A DNA stretch of 64,000 nucleotides from Actinernus sp. WN-2022 (lineage: Eukaryota; Cnidaria; Anthozoa; Actiniaria; Actinernidae), in assembly GCA_030867875.1 (NCBI GenBank), contig JAOWCC010001751.1, positions 21,598,026-21,662,025 of the forward strand. Reading direction: 5' to 3'. Each line of letters starts with the position of its first letter. Position 1 is the first letter of the stretch. Below are positions 1 through 47,458 of the stretch, piece by piece. The translations under genes and the position numbers were made by a program. The notes under the pieces were generated by a model, which worked only from the letters and a program-made list of their open reading frames with translations, was not told where the DNA came from and did not search any database.

Positions 1-518
1 AAGGAAATTAAATGCCAGTTCACTCGCAAAAGGGCCAAATTGTCCCTTCTGGCGGCTCAATTTCTGGCTCAATCCCTGAATATTGGGAGACTATTCCAGA
101 TATATGATCCTTGTGAACGTATACATGTAGATAATTTATATCTGTAGAATTGGTGATTAGATCTAGATTTAGTGAAATGATCGTGATAATCAAAATCACA
201 TCACTTAATTACTATAATAATAATAATAATAACTTTATTTATATAGCGCAAATACAGATACGGATCTAAGCGCTTTACATGGGAATATATAAATATATAA
301 ACAATAATAAAAAATTAAAAAAGTTTAAGAAAGCTGCTAATAGTGATTAAAATCAATAATACTAAAATAAGTCTAACAAAACGGATACACAAAATAATGA
401 ATTAATACTTATAAATTGTAAGCTAATTTAAAAAGATAAGTCTTAAGCTTAGATTTAAAAATAGAAATACGTTGGGAGTATACATTTGACAAGAATATAT
501 TATGTATAAAACCCTTAC
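1..518. other. Furry intron sequence, no exon seen
   Basis: No segment on the minus strand resembles the expected next Arg-rich Furry exon. Around 205-285 there is an ATA/ATT-rich tract followed by TTTATATAGCGCAAATACAG and AGCGCTTTACAT. This looks like the 3' tail of a minus-strand LINE or SINE. Confidence 0.4.
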
Positions 519-35564
<35,046 letters not shown>

Positions 35565-35578
<14 letters not shown>

Positions 35579-35606
35579 GGTCTTCAGGGCAACAAGCTTC
35601 CCTCAT
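35565..35606 (-). promoter_or_regulatory. Overlapping upstream ORF at Furry start
   Basis: An ATG at 35604-35606 opens a 13-codon ORF ending in TGA at 35565-35567. It runs in another frame across the Furry initiation codon at 35576-35578. Both ATGs have A at -3; only the Furry ATG has G at +4. It matters only if the transcript starts upstream of 35606, which the sequence does not show. Confidence 0.4.
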
Positions 35607-35629
35607 GGTTTCCGTTTACGATCTGCCTG

Positions 35630-36734
35630 AGTAGAATAAAGTGTCAAATTAACAAACCAACTCAAGTTAATGCCAACCCTTACCGGGTAAATACTCTCCA
35701 ATATACACACACGGCGTAGAGCCAGAGGAAAACGCTACACAGGTGCTCGGAAACTTCGTGTCATTTTTCAAAACCCCTTACTTGTCCATCAATATTTACC
35801 ACGTTTCCATCATCCAAAATGGTTCTTCTTTACTGGGGTGAGGTGAAACATTTGTAGGCCTTCGTTTTCGTACAAAAATGGAGGGTTTTTGACGCTTTCC
35901 CGAGCTGTTCAGATAAATGTTTTTCAAGCAGACAGTTTTGCGCATGCGTGACAGGGGAAAGTGGACTGACCTTTAGAGAGCCAATCAGATTACAATAATT
36001 TATCATGGACTGGCAGGCTCATTACTATTCAGCGTCATCTATTTCGAGCATGAAATAGCATGAAACTGCTTTCTCTAAAGTCACTGCTCTCAATTCAGAG
36101 CTATAATTATCGTTTGGAGTGTTTCTTGAATGCATCGAAAACATAAAATTTGCGCTCGCTGCTTTCTATCCTTGACGTTTTGAGTCATTTACTCAATATA
36201 AATCGAAACAGATAGTTCTATGTTGTTGTGTGAGCGGAAAAAGAGAATATGCAAGTGAAAAAGTGACATCAATATTGATAAATGAGCATTTTAAAGTGTC
36301 AATATTGGTACTGCTGCGATATACGATAATGTGAAGTGATCGAATTTTATTCCAAATGAAAAAATTCATTTGTGACACTACAGGTGTCTATTTGCTTATT
36401 CACTCATTTCAGGAGCCTATACATGTAACTCCTGCTCGCTTATTTTAGAAAAGGGGAAAGAAAACACGCTTCAGTTTGCGAGTAAAATGCCCACAATGCT
36501 GTACTAAACAATGCAGAAGGACCAATTATTTCGATCAATAAGCTCGAAAACAAGTTGTGAGCAGTTGATCCTAGTACTAGGATCAGCACGCAAGACAGTA
36601 TCGATGGATTACATGTGTCCCCGATTAGTTAATCAACTCGGATAATTAACTTGTGGCCGGAATTGTTTTCGACCTCAGCCGAGGCTGTTCTTGGAAACAC
36701 GTATAAAGGCCTGTTTACATAAGAGAGCCAGGTC
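35630..36734. other. Region upstream of Furry, no gene identified
   Basis: This stretch should contain the Furry promoter, but no element was assignable. A CCTTAGAGAGCCAATCAGAT-like CCAAT box lies near 35970-35990, 400 bases upstream of the start codon. Functional relevance is unknown. Confidence 0.3.
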
Positions 36735-37110
36735 CCGGGGGGTTTGATTCCCCGTGCCGCTGGACAGGGTATGGTTTTCGAGCGTTTTAGTCTGGAACAG
36801 GGTATATAATGGCCTCCGTTTTGGTCTGGAATAGGGTATAAATTTTCTGAAATTCCGAAGGAAGATATCGGTTTCAGTCTGGAATAGTGTACTATATTTT
36901 ATAACTGTTAGTGTGGAATACTGAGGGTCGCAAAAAGTAGCAACGTTTGGTCTGGTACAGGGTAAGGGTAATCTCGTACCCAGATCCCACGCCATGTTTA
37001 CGAGATTAGGGTAAGGGTTTGAAGAGCACAGCGGCACACCCCACCAAAGTTTGCAGGGAGTAATCTTCCCCCCCCCCTCCCCCTCCCCCCCTCCCCCTCC
37101 CCCCCTCGAG
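36735..37110. repeat. Poly-C interspersed repeat, copy 3
   Basis: Repeated TCTGGAATAGGGTAT and GGACAGGGTATGGTTTTCGA units. It closes with CAGCGGCACACCCCACC and a C-rich run with T interruptions (37066-37106). Same family as 5195-5581 and 32579-32955. Confidence 0.7.
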
Positions 37111-37878
37111 CCAGGTTCACCCTAAGCCGACTTGGACCGGCTATCTTCATCGTACGGATGATGAACTGAATAGCCGACCGAGTGGGTCTAGACTGTTGTC
37201 AACCACCCACAATTTAAAGTTTGACGCGAAAGGAATAGCTAACTGAAAGAATCTAAACTTTGAACTGAGCACTTTTTCTGGATGAATGTAACAATTCATT
37301 AATTTTGTACGGAAACACGTGAAATAAAAGAAACCTCACACGTTTTTAGCTGCAAGGCGGAACCTCATGGTTCCCGAGCTACCATGTATCTCATATAGAA
37401 ACGAGACAAAGCAATCAGACTCCACTCGGAAACCCAATCTTTTAAAATAACGTCATTTTAAAATTAATTTCAGCTATCCCTTTCAATAATGCTCAAATAA
37501 TGATAACGAATTCGAAGGTGTATATAGATTGTGTGACATATCCAGTAGAACACGCCATTCACGATACGATTCAATGCCGCGGAGCTGTCAGTCACAGCAA
37601 GCTGCTTCCGCAAAACCAAGACTGTCGGATCTAAATTAAGACTTTGCCTTGAGGGTATATATATGAGAAAAGTCACCTGATGCCAAAGATTCCAAACGTT
37701 CCACTTGATTCGTCTTTTTATTAGTTTTAGGCCCTCGTAGCATCTCGTATAAAGTATAAACCATTTCACAATTGATATGGATGCCGAAATGCAAGGTCAA
37801 GGTGTCGCGTGAGCCGCCGTATGCAGGCTAAAATTAGGAGTATCTCCGCGGGGCGCCGCTTCGTAAACGAAGCGAGTT

Positions 37879-38011
37879 ACCCTGGTTACCAGAGCTGCCA
37901 GAGGCTAGAAAGTCGCGAGTCGCGAAGCGACGAGTCTCCGATGAGCACATCCGGCTATCGACCCCAAGTCCACTCGGTCACGTCGGTCACTGTGGCCTCT
38001 GGAACCAGGGT
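37879..38011. repeat. Inverted-repeat element
   Basis: Ends ACCCTGGTTACCAGAG and CTCTGGAACCAGGGT. The centre contains AGTCGCGAGTCGCGAAGCGA. Noncoding. Confidence 0.6.
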
Positions 38012-38803
38012 ACCACCGAGTATATATGCGTGTGTAAATTTAATTTAATTAACAATGAATCATGATAATAAAAAAATGAATCCCCCAGCACAAGTAATAT
38101 CACATCGAAATTGAGATGTTTGGGCAAGTAAGAACTGTCTCCATAGCGACTCAACTGAGCAATAAAAAAAAGCGAGTAAACCATACTGCGTGATACAGAA
38201 CTCTCTGATTTTTCAATAATATTTGAAATCTCACCACCGCGAAATGTGTGATCCACTCAGCTAGTAATTTTTTGTTCGGGAACATGCATTGCCAGTCTGT
38301 AAAATGCTGTAAAATGCTGCAAATTTGGCCAACCAGCCCAAAGCTGGCTAACCATCCAATCCACCCCCCTCCCCCCCTCGCCCCTAAGTCCGCCCATGCT
38401 TAGCAATTGTACTTGTTGACCAAGATGTTTCTGTCGCAGTAATATATTATTTGTAAAATAGAGAATGATAATTAAGAAAATGAGAAGTGTGTCTAAAAAT
38501 TGAAACAAACAGTTGTCAAACTGCCTAGAGATACCATTACACTACCTTCGACCAGAAGTGGAATATATATGACTTATTCAGTCCGTCCCCTCAGACGGAA
38601 GCGAAAACAACCTAACCCTAACCCATTTTGCTTCAACAGGTGACCGAGAAGCAATAATTCACTAGGGAGCAGGCTACATTTAGATTCTATTGCTAGGATA
38701 GGTGCTATAACCTGGCAGTATCCTGGGCCCTCTATTATTTCTAGTATATGTGAATGATTTACCCAATTATCTCAAATTCTCGAAAACAAGAATGTATAGA
38801 CCC

Positions 38804-38951
38804 ATTCGAAAAATGGCGTCCAATTTAAAAAGCTATTGTCTTGGTAACGTGAACACGAGGCTAGTCAGTCCACACAAAAGCTTTTGAACGTGTAAGCGAG
38901 GCTAGTCAGTCCTAAACAATAGTTAATTAAATTGGACGCCATTTTTCAAAT
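38804..38951. repeat. MITE, ATGGCGTCCAATTTAA ends
   Basis: Arms AAAAATGGCGTCCAATTTAA and TTAAATTGGACGCCATTTTT. The interior holds two direct copies of GAGGCTAGTCAGTCC. Confidence 0.8.
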
Positions 38952-39138
38952 AGGACCTTTCTGCACATGACCTCTCTGAAAATAACTTTCCTGTTAAAAT
39001 ATTGTTATTATTATTATTATTGCACCAATTTCACCGTAGCCTCTGCTGCGTAATCATAACGAAATTGCCGTCAACAAGTGATCTAATGAATATCAGCTAT
39101 TGGCCGGCTCATGAGCTGAGTCTTAATGCCGTAATATT

Positions 39139-39494
39139 AGGGAGTTTAAGAAACCACGACGGCAACGTCTAGGACGACGGCATAATACAATACAAAATGC
39201 AATAACTGCACTTGAGAATGCACGCAGTCGCCTACATTTCAACTGTTGTCTGGAAAAACACAACGTGAAAACCCCAAAGTTTACGTTTTCAAGAGAACGC
39301 AAACGTAAGAAAGTAAATCAATCTGTTTTTCGTTCGGCGTGAGCAAAACTTTATGCTTATCATATTTTTCGAAGACCTGGATGTGAAACGTAATTAAAAG
39401 CGAATAAAGGAACTAGTAAACACCAGATTTCGGGAGAAAACACTTTTCTACCTCCCGTCGTCACTGCCGTCGCCGTCCTGGTTCCGTATTAAAC
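39139..39494. repeat. MITE family GGCAACG/CGTCGTC, copy 1
   Basis: Left AGGGAGTTTAAGAAACCACG, ACGGCAACGTC; right CTCCCGTCGTCACTGCCGTC, GCCGTCCTGGTTCCGTATTA. The interior includes TGAGAATGCACGCAGTCGCC and AAACGTAAGAAAGTAAAT. Related to 60732-61101 in inverse orientation. Confidence 0.78.
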
Positions 39495-40325
39495 CGGGGT
39501 ATTAAAGGTCCCCAATGCTACTAGGATCGAGACATAAACTAGCCCTAGTCAATGATGAATTAGATATTTAAATCTTGTGATTATCAAATTAAGAGGGTTA
39601 AAAGCCGTTAAATCACTTGGTGTTGCAATTGATCAAAACCTCTCATGGGACTCTCACCTGATACAAACATTGAAATATTACCAAGAAAATAGCATCTGGT
39701 CTTGGCGCTCTTAAAATAATAAAACCTTATATACCTAAGACAACTCTCAGTATTATAATTTATAAATCAAACATCATGATACAACCACACTTTGAGTACT
39801 GCTCTCCCGTATGAGATAGATGTAGCCACCCGCTAGCAAAGATTTGCTGAATAAACTACAAAAATTACAAAACAGGGTTGCGCGCATCATAACAAACTCG
39901 CCATATGATACGCCCAGTAAGGAGTTACTACAGATATTGAAGTGGAAAAGTGTTTATGTAAGGCAGTCTGAGGTAAAGGGCATCCTAGGGTAATGTAAAA
40001 AATACTAAACGGGTTACAACCAGATTATCTTAAACAGCAGTTTGTTAATCTATCTGATATCACAGAATACCATCTGAGAGACAGCGCTTCCGGCGCCAAT
40101 AACTACGATGGAATAATCTTGATTCGGAGCTGCGTCATGCTGAATCCCTTCCAAAGTTTAAACCTTTGTTATAACAGGCAAACAAAGACTAGTCCTTCTG
40201 GTCCTGGTTAATATTAATGGTATTATTCTACTTTATAATATTTACTTTATAATATATGCATGTGTATGTATGTATATATATATGTGTGTGTGTGTGTCCA
40301 TGTGTGTGTATATGCTTAACATCTT

Positions 40326-40452
40326 ATTAGATGGGTTTTCAGGTAATACGCGCTGATATTTTCGAGTTGCGAATATATTTTTCCGAGCCCCGCAGCGGCG
40401 AGAAAAGCAAAGAGTAAAATGTCAGCCCGTATTACCTGAAAAATCATCCAAT
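40326..40452. repeat. Inverted-repeat element
   Basis: Ends ATTAGATGGGTTTTCAGGTA and TACCTGAAAAATCATCCAAT, with ATACG/CGTAT next inward. Noncoding. Confidence 0.7.
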
Positions 40453-41596
40453 ACTGAAGAGATTTATTACACGATATTGATTTTTTTTATGTAATTCTCC
40501 TCGGCCATTTTTGCTTTGAACAAAGTACGCTCGTCACTAAACTGGGTAATACTGGTTTAGCGGGTAATACGACAATCTAGTGGGTAATATGTTGGCATAT
40601 CAACCCGTTTTTATGACCTAATATGGTAAAATTACGTCGTATAATAATAATAATATATATATATATTTATTTATATTCCACTTTTTAGCAATTTTAGTAT
40701 ATTTACAGTTGTGTAATTAATTACTGTTTATAGATATATATTCATAGACTGTACGGTTTTCATGAAAACAGGTGTATGCATATTATGTATTACTCTGATC
40801 GATAATCTGTGGATAAATAAAGATGTATCTATGTCTGTGTCTATGCATATTAACCATTCCACTTCTCTATCTCAAGAGTCCAGTATCCTTGACATAAAGC
40901 CTCAGTATCATTTGAGCGTCGAGCGTTCATGCAGCCGTTCCATTGTTTATCTGCTTGTGCAGCTGCCAAGGAAGCTATAACTATATCACCGGCTATGATT
41001 GTGATAGTGGTTCCGCATTGATGTAGAATCTATTAATAGTAGTGAGAGAAATCAAGCATCGCGGTTTTTTCTTTCCGCGCGAACGGAATAATTAATGCCC
41101 ACTCGACCAAGATTTTTCCGCGTTTGCCACTTGCCGTTTGCGGTTATTATTGTCCATTTTTCTTATAGATTTATTGAGTACTTTGACGAAACTTTGACAA
41201 AATCTGACGTTACCCATTTCCCGTGAGGTAAGTAGGACCGTATGTTTGGTGCAGACCGAGCACACGAGTAAGATATTCATTACTATAACAAAACCAGGCT
41301 TCTCGAATGAAATTAAACTTTTGAGAACTCTGTACAAGAAATAATGAAGCTTAGAACCTTAAGCTTTCACTCTCAACTGAGACCTTGATCACAAGTGAGT
41401 GTTGTGGTCTGTAAGTCTGAACGTATTGACCGTTGTTGTCCCAACTCAGGTCACCTGACTTTTCCCTTGAGTAATGCCTTTTTTTTCTGTATCCCTACTG
41501 AGGTAATGCATAAATCTGTAGATCTCGGAAACAAAGCACTGAATCCTCTGGATCGGAGTGCTGTTACATGATCTGAATTGGGACAACCAATTACAA

Positions 41597-41792
41597 GTTA
41601 ATTTAATCCACATATCTAATTGGAATTTAGCGTGTTGGCTTTTGAAGAAAACCGCAGAACCCGGAGAAAAGCCCTTGGAGCAAGGGCGAGATACCAACAA
41701 ACTCAACTCACATATGGCGCCACGTTCGGGATTTGAACCTGAGCCACAGAGGTGAGAGGCGAAGCGCTTAACCACTGCGCCACCCCGACTGG
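41597..41792 (-). mobile_element. tRNA-derived SINE, family 2
   Basis: Minus-strand head at about 41792: AGTCGGGGTGGCGCAGTGGT (box A), then GGTTCAAATCCC (box B). The body has TGAGTTTGTTGGTATCTCGC and CTAAATTCCAAT. A second copy is at 59485-59690. Confidence 0.85.
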
Positions 41793-42568
41793 AACACATT
41801 TTATATACTTGTTACGGTTTGTTTGTAATAATTATTTCAAATAGTTATACATGCACCTTATTCATATCTCACGCGGTATCCGAGCGAAGCAAAAATCCGA
41901 ATTGTGCGAGAAAAAAAAATCATACTCGGATTTATCCTGGCGGAGAGGAAAGGCAAAGAGATGAGAACCTCTGCTGCTGGATAACGAATAACATACAGAC
42001 TGTGTGTGACTTACCCTTTCCTTTTCAAACTGAGTTATCACAGACTCTTCCACCCCTCTCGCTCGCAGAAATTCCAAAACCTATAAAGTTGGGAAAGTCC
42101 TATCTAGCAGAGCTTTTGGCTTAAAACAATTATCAAATAAAAAAATAGAACATACTCAAATAGACGTACTTCGGTTTCAATGTTGCTGGCCAAAAGATCG
42201 CTGGCTCTTGGAATGAGATTGTGCCCGCCATTATTGAAGCCACGCTACAGAGCATGCGTAACCCACCACGTGTTGTGGTTAAAAATCAGAGTGTGAATTT
42301 TTTTCACGCACAACTCGGGTTTTTGTGTTCAAAATCCGAGTTGTGAACTGTTGTTAATTATCCCAAGGAAAAAAATCTTCATGGCCTTAATAAGCCACAA
42401 TACCAAAGAGTTGCCGATAACCTCTCGGGTAAGCCTAGCAAGTATTGCATCGATGTGGAAGCACTGATATACGATCGATTAATTTTTACTCCACGCCTTC
42501 CCGGCTGTTACCCCGGGGTAAATATTTTAACCCGATACAGATTAAAGTTACAGAATTAGCGATATCCT

Positions 42569-42652
42569 TAGCCTGATTTTCAGACGGTACGAGGTCATCC
42601 GCTCACTTCCTCAAGTGAGCGGACGACCTCGTACCGTCTGAAAATCAGGCTA
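42569..42652. mobile_element. 84-bp palindromic MITE with 9-bp target duplication
   Basis: Near-perfect palindrome: TAGCCTGATTTTCAGACGGT through GTCCGCTCACTTCCTC-like arm and back to ACCGTCTGAAAATCAGGCTA. It is flanked by CGATATCCT and CGATATCAT (8 of 9 identical). Its ends match the ends of the 2.3-kb element at 47930-50216 (TAGCCTGATTATCAGAC, GTCCGCTCACTTCCT). This small one is therefore essentially two outer ends joined. Confidence 0.85.
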
Positions 42653-42661
42653 CGATATCAT

Positions 42662-45043
42662 AGGCCGGGATAAAGGTACCCTTTCTTCGAACAACCTGAT
42701 CCACCGCATGGCTACAAGTTATACGTATGACCTGCAAATCATCGTCACTGGAGCAGAGGAGCTCAAACTATAAAACTGAACTTTGGCTTGGCGGTCATTT
42801 TCTGGGGCATCGAAAATGAAGTACATATGACATGAATAAATAGAGAAAACAGAGAAATAAATAGAGAAAACAGCTAACTACTACTAATGTTATTTGATGC
42901 AACCTGCGATGAAGCCAGATAACAGGCGCCAATTAATGCTTGCTCTCGTTCCAGAACGAGTTGGAAACCGGCATACACGTGGTCATGATCGATCACTCGT
43001 ACGGGAATCCTCCCAGCAGGACAGTCAGTGACCCGCGGTCCAATCTGTGATATTTTTTTCGCCAGGTATGGTTGCGTTGGACATTACGGTACGTACCGTC
43101 AGTGACTATAGAGCGGTTTCAGTTGAGTGTAGTAAAACCAAACGCAAATTACACACAGCCAGCCAATCATAGGAGCGAGTAATCATAAGTAAATCATCTT
43201 GACGTCATATAATTAATTCGGCTTTGCAATCATTTGAAGAAATACTTAACATGCATGTTGACTAAAATAACTTTTTTCTTTACTAACAACTCAAAAACTG
43301 TGTATATATTCTATGCATCGATGTTGTTGTGATAAACAGGCGCCATGGAGAATAATGCATTAATGAGATTACGTCTACCCAGGTTTCGACCCAGTCTTTT
43401 ACTTACGCGGTCATGGGTCAGGAAAGGTCAAATTTACACGATTTCAAACAAGCGTAGAACATAAAGTATTCACTTTAAACCAAAACTTTCTTCACATAAG
43501 TACTCAAAACTTTTCGGAGGTTCATAAGCTATCAAAATTGCAAAAGGGTGATAGGCACTTTAACTGAGCGGCAGCATTCACTACCTATTAGGTATACTGG
43601 TATATTATAATTATTGTTAACAAATCTTGTAGGGGACATCGGTGGACTGGCAAACGAAACATGACTGCTGGCTATCCGATACCTATCTCTCTGTCCATCC
43701 GTCTGTCTGATGCCTTATTTAGAAGACGCATCTAACCGTCTGGTTATGGACTTTACAGATAAACGTACCTTAAAAACTTGGCCGCGACTAACGCCGAAAA
43801 TATTGAATTAAGTGGTCTTCAGTAATTCTTTTGGTTTTGTTGAGTTTATGTATGCTGTTTGATCATTCAGTTGTCCCGAGATGTGTAGAATTGTTTCCGT
43901 AATCTCAGTCCGTACTCAACTGAAACAAGCCTAGCCTATTGTTGTAAAACTCGTACGTGTCGTCAACAATCACGTAATAACCAAAGCGGAACTGTAAAGA
44001 ACTGCCACTGCGTACTTACCGAAAACCTCAGTTGAAGTTGAAAATGAAGAGAATCCAATTGGACTACTGAATAAAATGTCAACTCTTGAAGCCTTTCTTT
44101 CTAACAATCAAGGATGCGGAAAACTGTTCTATTCAGTATTTTCCCGACTCAACAATAACAAAACACTTTAATGTCGGTGATTCCGTAACGTTGCATACGA
44201 CACTTCAAATTGACACACGTGGTCGGATATGGCCACGCACACACCCTCGCGCCATACTCACGCCATATAAACATCAACTGAGTCAGATACAATACGCACT
44301 TCACGTCCACACCACTTGTTATGCTCACCTGAACCCGCGCATGCTTTTTCCATATAACTTCTCAAACAATACCTGTATTCATAAATCAATATGAAGTATT
44401 GCTTGGGTATTATGCTGCATACAATTATTGATCACACGGCTTGTCATTGTTATTTCTAGTGTTGGGCATTTCAACTGACAAACGTGTCTAATAGTGTCGA
44501 AAGCGTTCGAGAGACTATAAAAATAATTACGCACGCTGATTTTTATTTCCATCTTTTACGGCTTCACTTCACTTCTCAGTAAAGCCACATATTCCTATGA
44601 TGTGTCCTTGTTACTCGGTTAAATTTCAAGTGTCTTGATCAGTGTTTGAACAAATCGGAGCAACCTTGATCTGAAGTTTCATTGGACATCAAGATTCATC
44701 TGTCATTTGATTGGCCATAAAGATACCTCACATCTTCATGTGGAGTTCGTGTATCATGACATCGGCACCTGAATAGAATGGACGACCGGATTGACTGTTG
44801 ATGACATTAATTATTCATGAGTTTGAGAATTCGAACTCATCATCTCTGTTTATAAATACTGTGTGCATTGTAAAAATTAACATCCACTCGACATACTAAA
44901 TTGTCCGAATAAGACATATGTATAAGGCAGTATATTGGTGTCGATGGAAGCTAAGATGGCGTTACGCACGAGAACGTACGGGCACGCGTATTGTTCTGCG
45001 AACTTTATATAGTGTGACTCAACGTTAGGCTCTATTTATAGAT
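42662..45043. other. Intergenic DNA, no gene identified
   Basis: Only fragments are seen: a GAGCGGTTTCAGTTGAGTGT MITE end at 43112-43165, an AGGCACTTTAACTGAGCGGC relic at 43551-43572, and an open frame at 44086-44394 with no recognisable domain or codon signature. Confidence 0.4.
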
Positions 45044-46826
45044 GGTTTGCACTCAACCCCCAGAGATTCAAATGACAAAAGGCATGGCGGCCATGTTGGT
45101 GTACAGAAGAAAAGAAGCTAACGAAGAATCTATTGTTAAGGGAAGCGTCACATATTGCTGGTTTTCACTCAATCCCCAGAGATTCAAATGACAAAGGGCA
45201 TGGCGGCCATGTTGGTGCCCCAACAAAAGAAGCTAACGAGGAATCTATTGTTTAAGAGCACCAACATGGCGGCTATGACGTCATGTGAAAACCAGCAATT
45301 GATTTTTCCACGAGAAACGTCCAGCGAAGTTTCTTTTTCAACCCCCCCCCCCCCCCCCCCCTAAGAAACGTCAGAGATTTATCGATTTTTTTTTCAAAAG
45401 TCATACACTACCTCTTTCCATTCATGTCCGCCTTTTTATTCCAACTTAAAGAACTTGTCACAACCTCTGAGTCCTATTTGGTGGGAATGGAACGTTGAAT
45501 TCATCATGAAACCTTTGAATTCACCGCTATCTACATCGGTGAGTTCTCAAAAACATAGGAACTGATTAGATGCGATAGCTGTGGGACAATGCGTGTATCG
45601 TGTAATTGGGTCATTCATTATTCTGGCTTTTTGAAAAAATGAAAGCAGTTGAAAAAATCAAATTTCATTTTACAAAAAAATGAAAAACGAATTTTGAGAC
45701 AGTCAATCGGGGAGGGCCATACATTTGTTTTCATTTAACGAAGGATGCGCAAAAAAGATTGTACTCTCTGAGGCCGTAACTATGGGGAAGAGCCTATTCA
45801 TTTAACCTGAAATACGGAGAGAAAGAACTACTGCCCACTGTAATGGTCGTTGTGGAAGAACTGTTTACTACCAAAAGCACTCACCATCATGATCATAGCT
45901 GTTTCCCTGTACTATCAAAGAGGAACGACCTTCTGGGAAGGAAGAAAGGTTAAATCGTCCATCTTTGGAAGACCGCTCCATATCACCTGACTTATATATT
46001 AAGCTATATCTATTCAAACGATCATAAATCAGCTGTATCACCATCCCGGAAATAAATCGTTCTCTTTGATTGTCGACCTAGTGATCAACATTTTAAAAGT
46101 ATTCCAGTAATGTTTTTTGCTCTTCAAAGTTTTCTCATAATCTTTAAGCTTCCGGCAAAATGGAGACTTGGAATACGTCAATGCCCATTCACGTGTTTGA
46201 AATAAAGTGTACATTGCTCAAGACGTTTTATTAACTTGCGTTACATCAAACATAAGCGACGGCCGTTCTGCATTTATCTGCCCTTTCTTCAACTTCCTGT
46301 TAACCCTTGAGTCTCCCTGTCCTTTGGACAGAATGAGGAAGTAGGCGTCCGCGAAAGACCCTCATGTGACTACAAGATTAGCTAAATTGTCCCCACGCAG
46401 TGAGACTTGAAAATAGACATTCGCAATATTTATTGAAAAATGAAAATTGACTGTCGCAATATTTGTTTTTCATATTTTATAGCTTTTGAAAAATGAAAAT
46501 TGACTGTCCCAGGATTCTTTTTTTTTTCTTTCAACTGCTTTAATTTTTTCAAATAGTCAGAAAAATTAATGACCCCGGCTAAGATACACGCATTTGGGAC
46601 AACCGCAGTCTGCCATTTCTCTTCAGGAGTTTTTACATATCGTCGCAGAGATATGTGATGTGATGTTTCTGAAAACTATCGATTTTTCCACGGAGAAACG
46701 CCACAAGACAACCCCCCCCCCCCCCCCCCCCCCCAAACTTCGCTGGACGTTTCTCGTAGAAAAATCGATATGTGACGCTTCCCTAACTGTACACCAACAT
46801 GGCGGCTATGACGTAAAGTGCAAAGG
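45044..46826. repeat. 1.8-kb foldback element with poly-C tracts
   Basis: Arms of about 0.4-0.6 kb are inverted relative to each other. Left has GCCATGTTGGTGTACAG, AGGGAAGCGTCACATAT, ACGTCCAGCGAAGTTT with 20 C (45342-45361), and GAAAGCAGTTGAAAAAAT; the right carries their complements, with 23 C (46712-46734). The left arm holds a direct duplication of about 115 bp (45044-45133 and 45159-45252). No convincing ORF in the roughly 650-base centre. Confidence 0.75.
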
Positions 46827-47278
46827 GTCCATAGAGAAAATCGCGGTCCTATATCGATAATGAATAATAATAATATGCTTTGGCGGAATATCATGACAAA
46901 CACAAGAATTAATGCTTATCCAAACCGTGCAATGTGTTGCAAATCTTCTTACTTTACTTAGCATGCATAGACATTCTTCGATCTCTAGAGTTTGACTACC
47001 TTGGATACCACAGGTTCTACTGATTCTCTATGCCAAAGTTAAGGCGCAAAACGCCGCCAGCGAGGAGAAGGCGAGATCTGAGTTCCGTGAGCTTTCACAA
47101 ACCTCTGTCACCCAGGGCAGGAGCCCTGAAAAATATGCGTTTGAGTAGAGTTAATTTGAAGTACGAAATAAAGTGAGTTTATTCATTTTAGAAACTATAT
47201 TATTTGTTTTGATTATTATAAAGATCTTACCCTGACAGAAGCAGACCCCTTCATTCCCCTCCCTCTACCACGCCCACG

Positions 47279-47300
47279 CCCCCCCCCCCCCCCCCCCCCC
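47279..47300. repeat. 22-base poly-C tract upstream of PPME1
   Basis: An uninterrupted C22 run, 75 bases before the chosen PPME1 start codon, followed by ACCTCC and A9. It may lie in the promoter or 5' UTR. Confidence 0.8.
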
Positions 47301-47375
47301 ACCTCCAAAAAAAAAACTATGTTTGAGTCCGCATTACGTCTGGTCATCTATCTCCACACAAGTTTCAAATCCAAG

Positions 47376-47458
47376 ATGTCGGATCTGCACCGAAACGCGA
47401 TGAAGAAAACTCTGGGAATTCCTCCTCTTCCCTCGAGAGCCAAAGGGTTTGGAAAAGG
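47376..47458 (+). CDS. PPME1: PPME1 exon 1 (start codon)
   Basis: Residues 1-28, starting MSDLHRNAMKKTLGIPPLPS. The start context is CAAGATGT. The donor GG|GTATGG was chosen because its phase 2 end fits exon 2. A 22-base poly-C run ends 75 bases upstream. Confidence 0.85.

Larger units (their letters stand above)
38700..40220 (+). pseudogene. Decayed LINE interrupted by two MITEs
   Basis: Plus-strand reverse-transcriptase remnants, read with many stops and frameshifts. The left part (about 38725-38800) resembles FLVYVNDLPNYLKFSKT. The right part (39580-40190) contains AVKSLGVAIDQNLSWDSHL, KLQKLQNRVARIITNSPYDT, PSKELLQILKWKSV and NNLDSELRHAESLPKFK. Between them lie MITEs at 38804-38951 and 39139-39494. 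A (TG)n/(TA)n microsatellite follows at 40255-40320. Confidence 0.72.

Noticed and set aside
38610..38630. Telomere-like AACCCTAACCC motif
   Set aside because: Only two partial units (CCTAACCCTAACCC); too short to indicate an interstitial telomere.
41446..41799. 117-codon minus-strand ORF starting MCSSRGGAVVKRFAS
   Set aside because: This is the usual conceptual translation of the family-2 SINE, also seen decayed at 59485-59690.
44086..44394. 102-codon plus-strand ORF in the intergenic gap
   Set aside because: No recognisable domain, no splice partners, composition like surrounding DNA; a chance frame.
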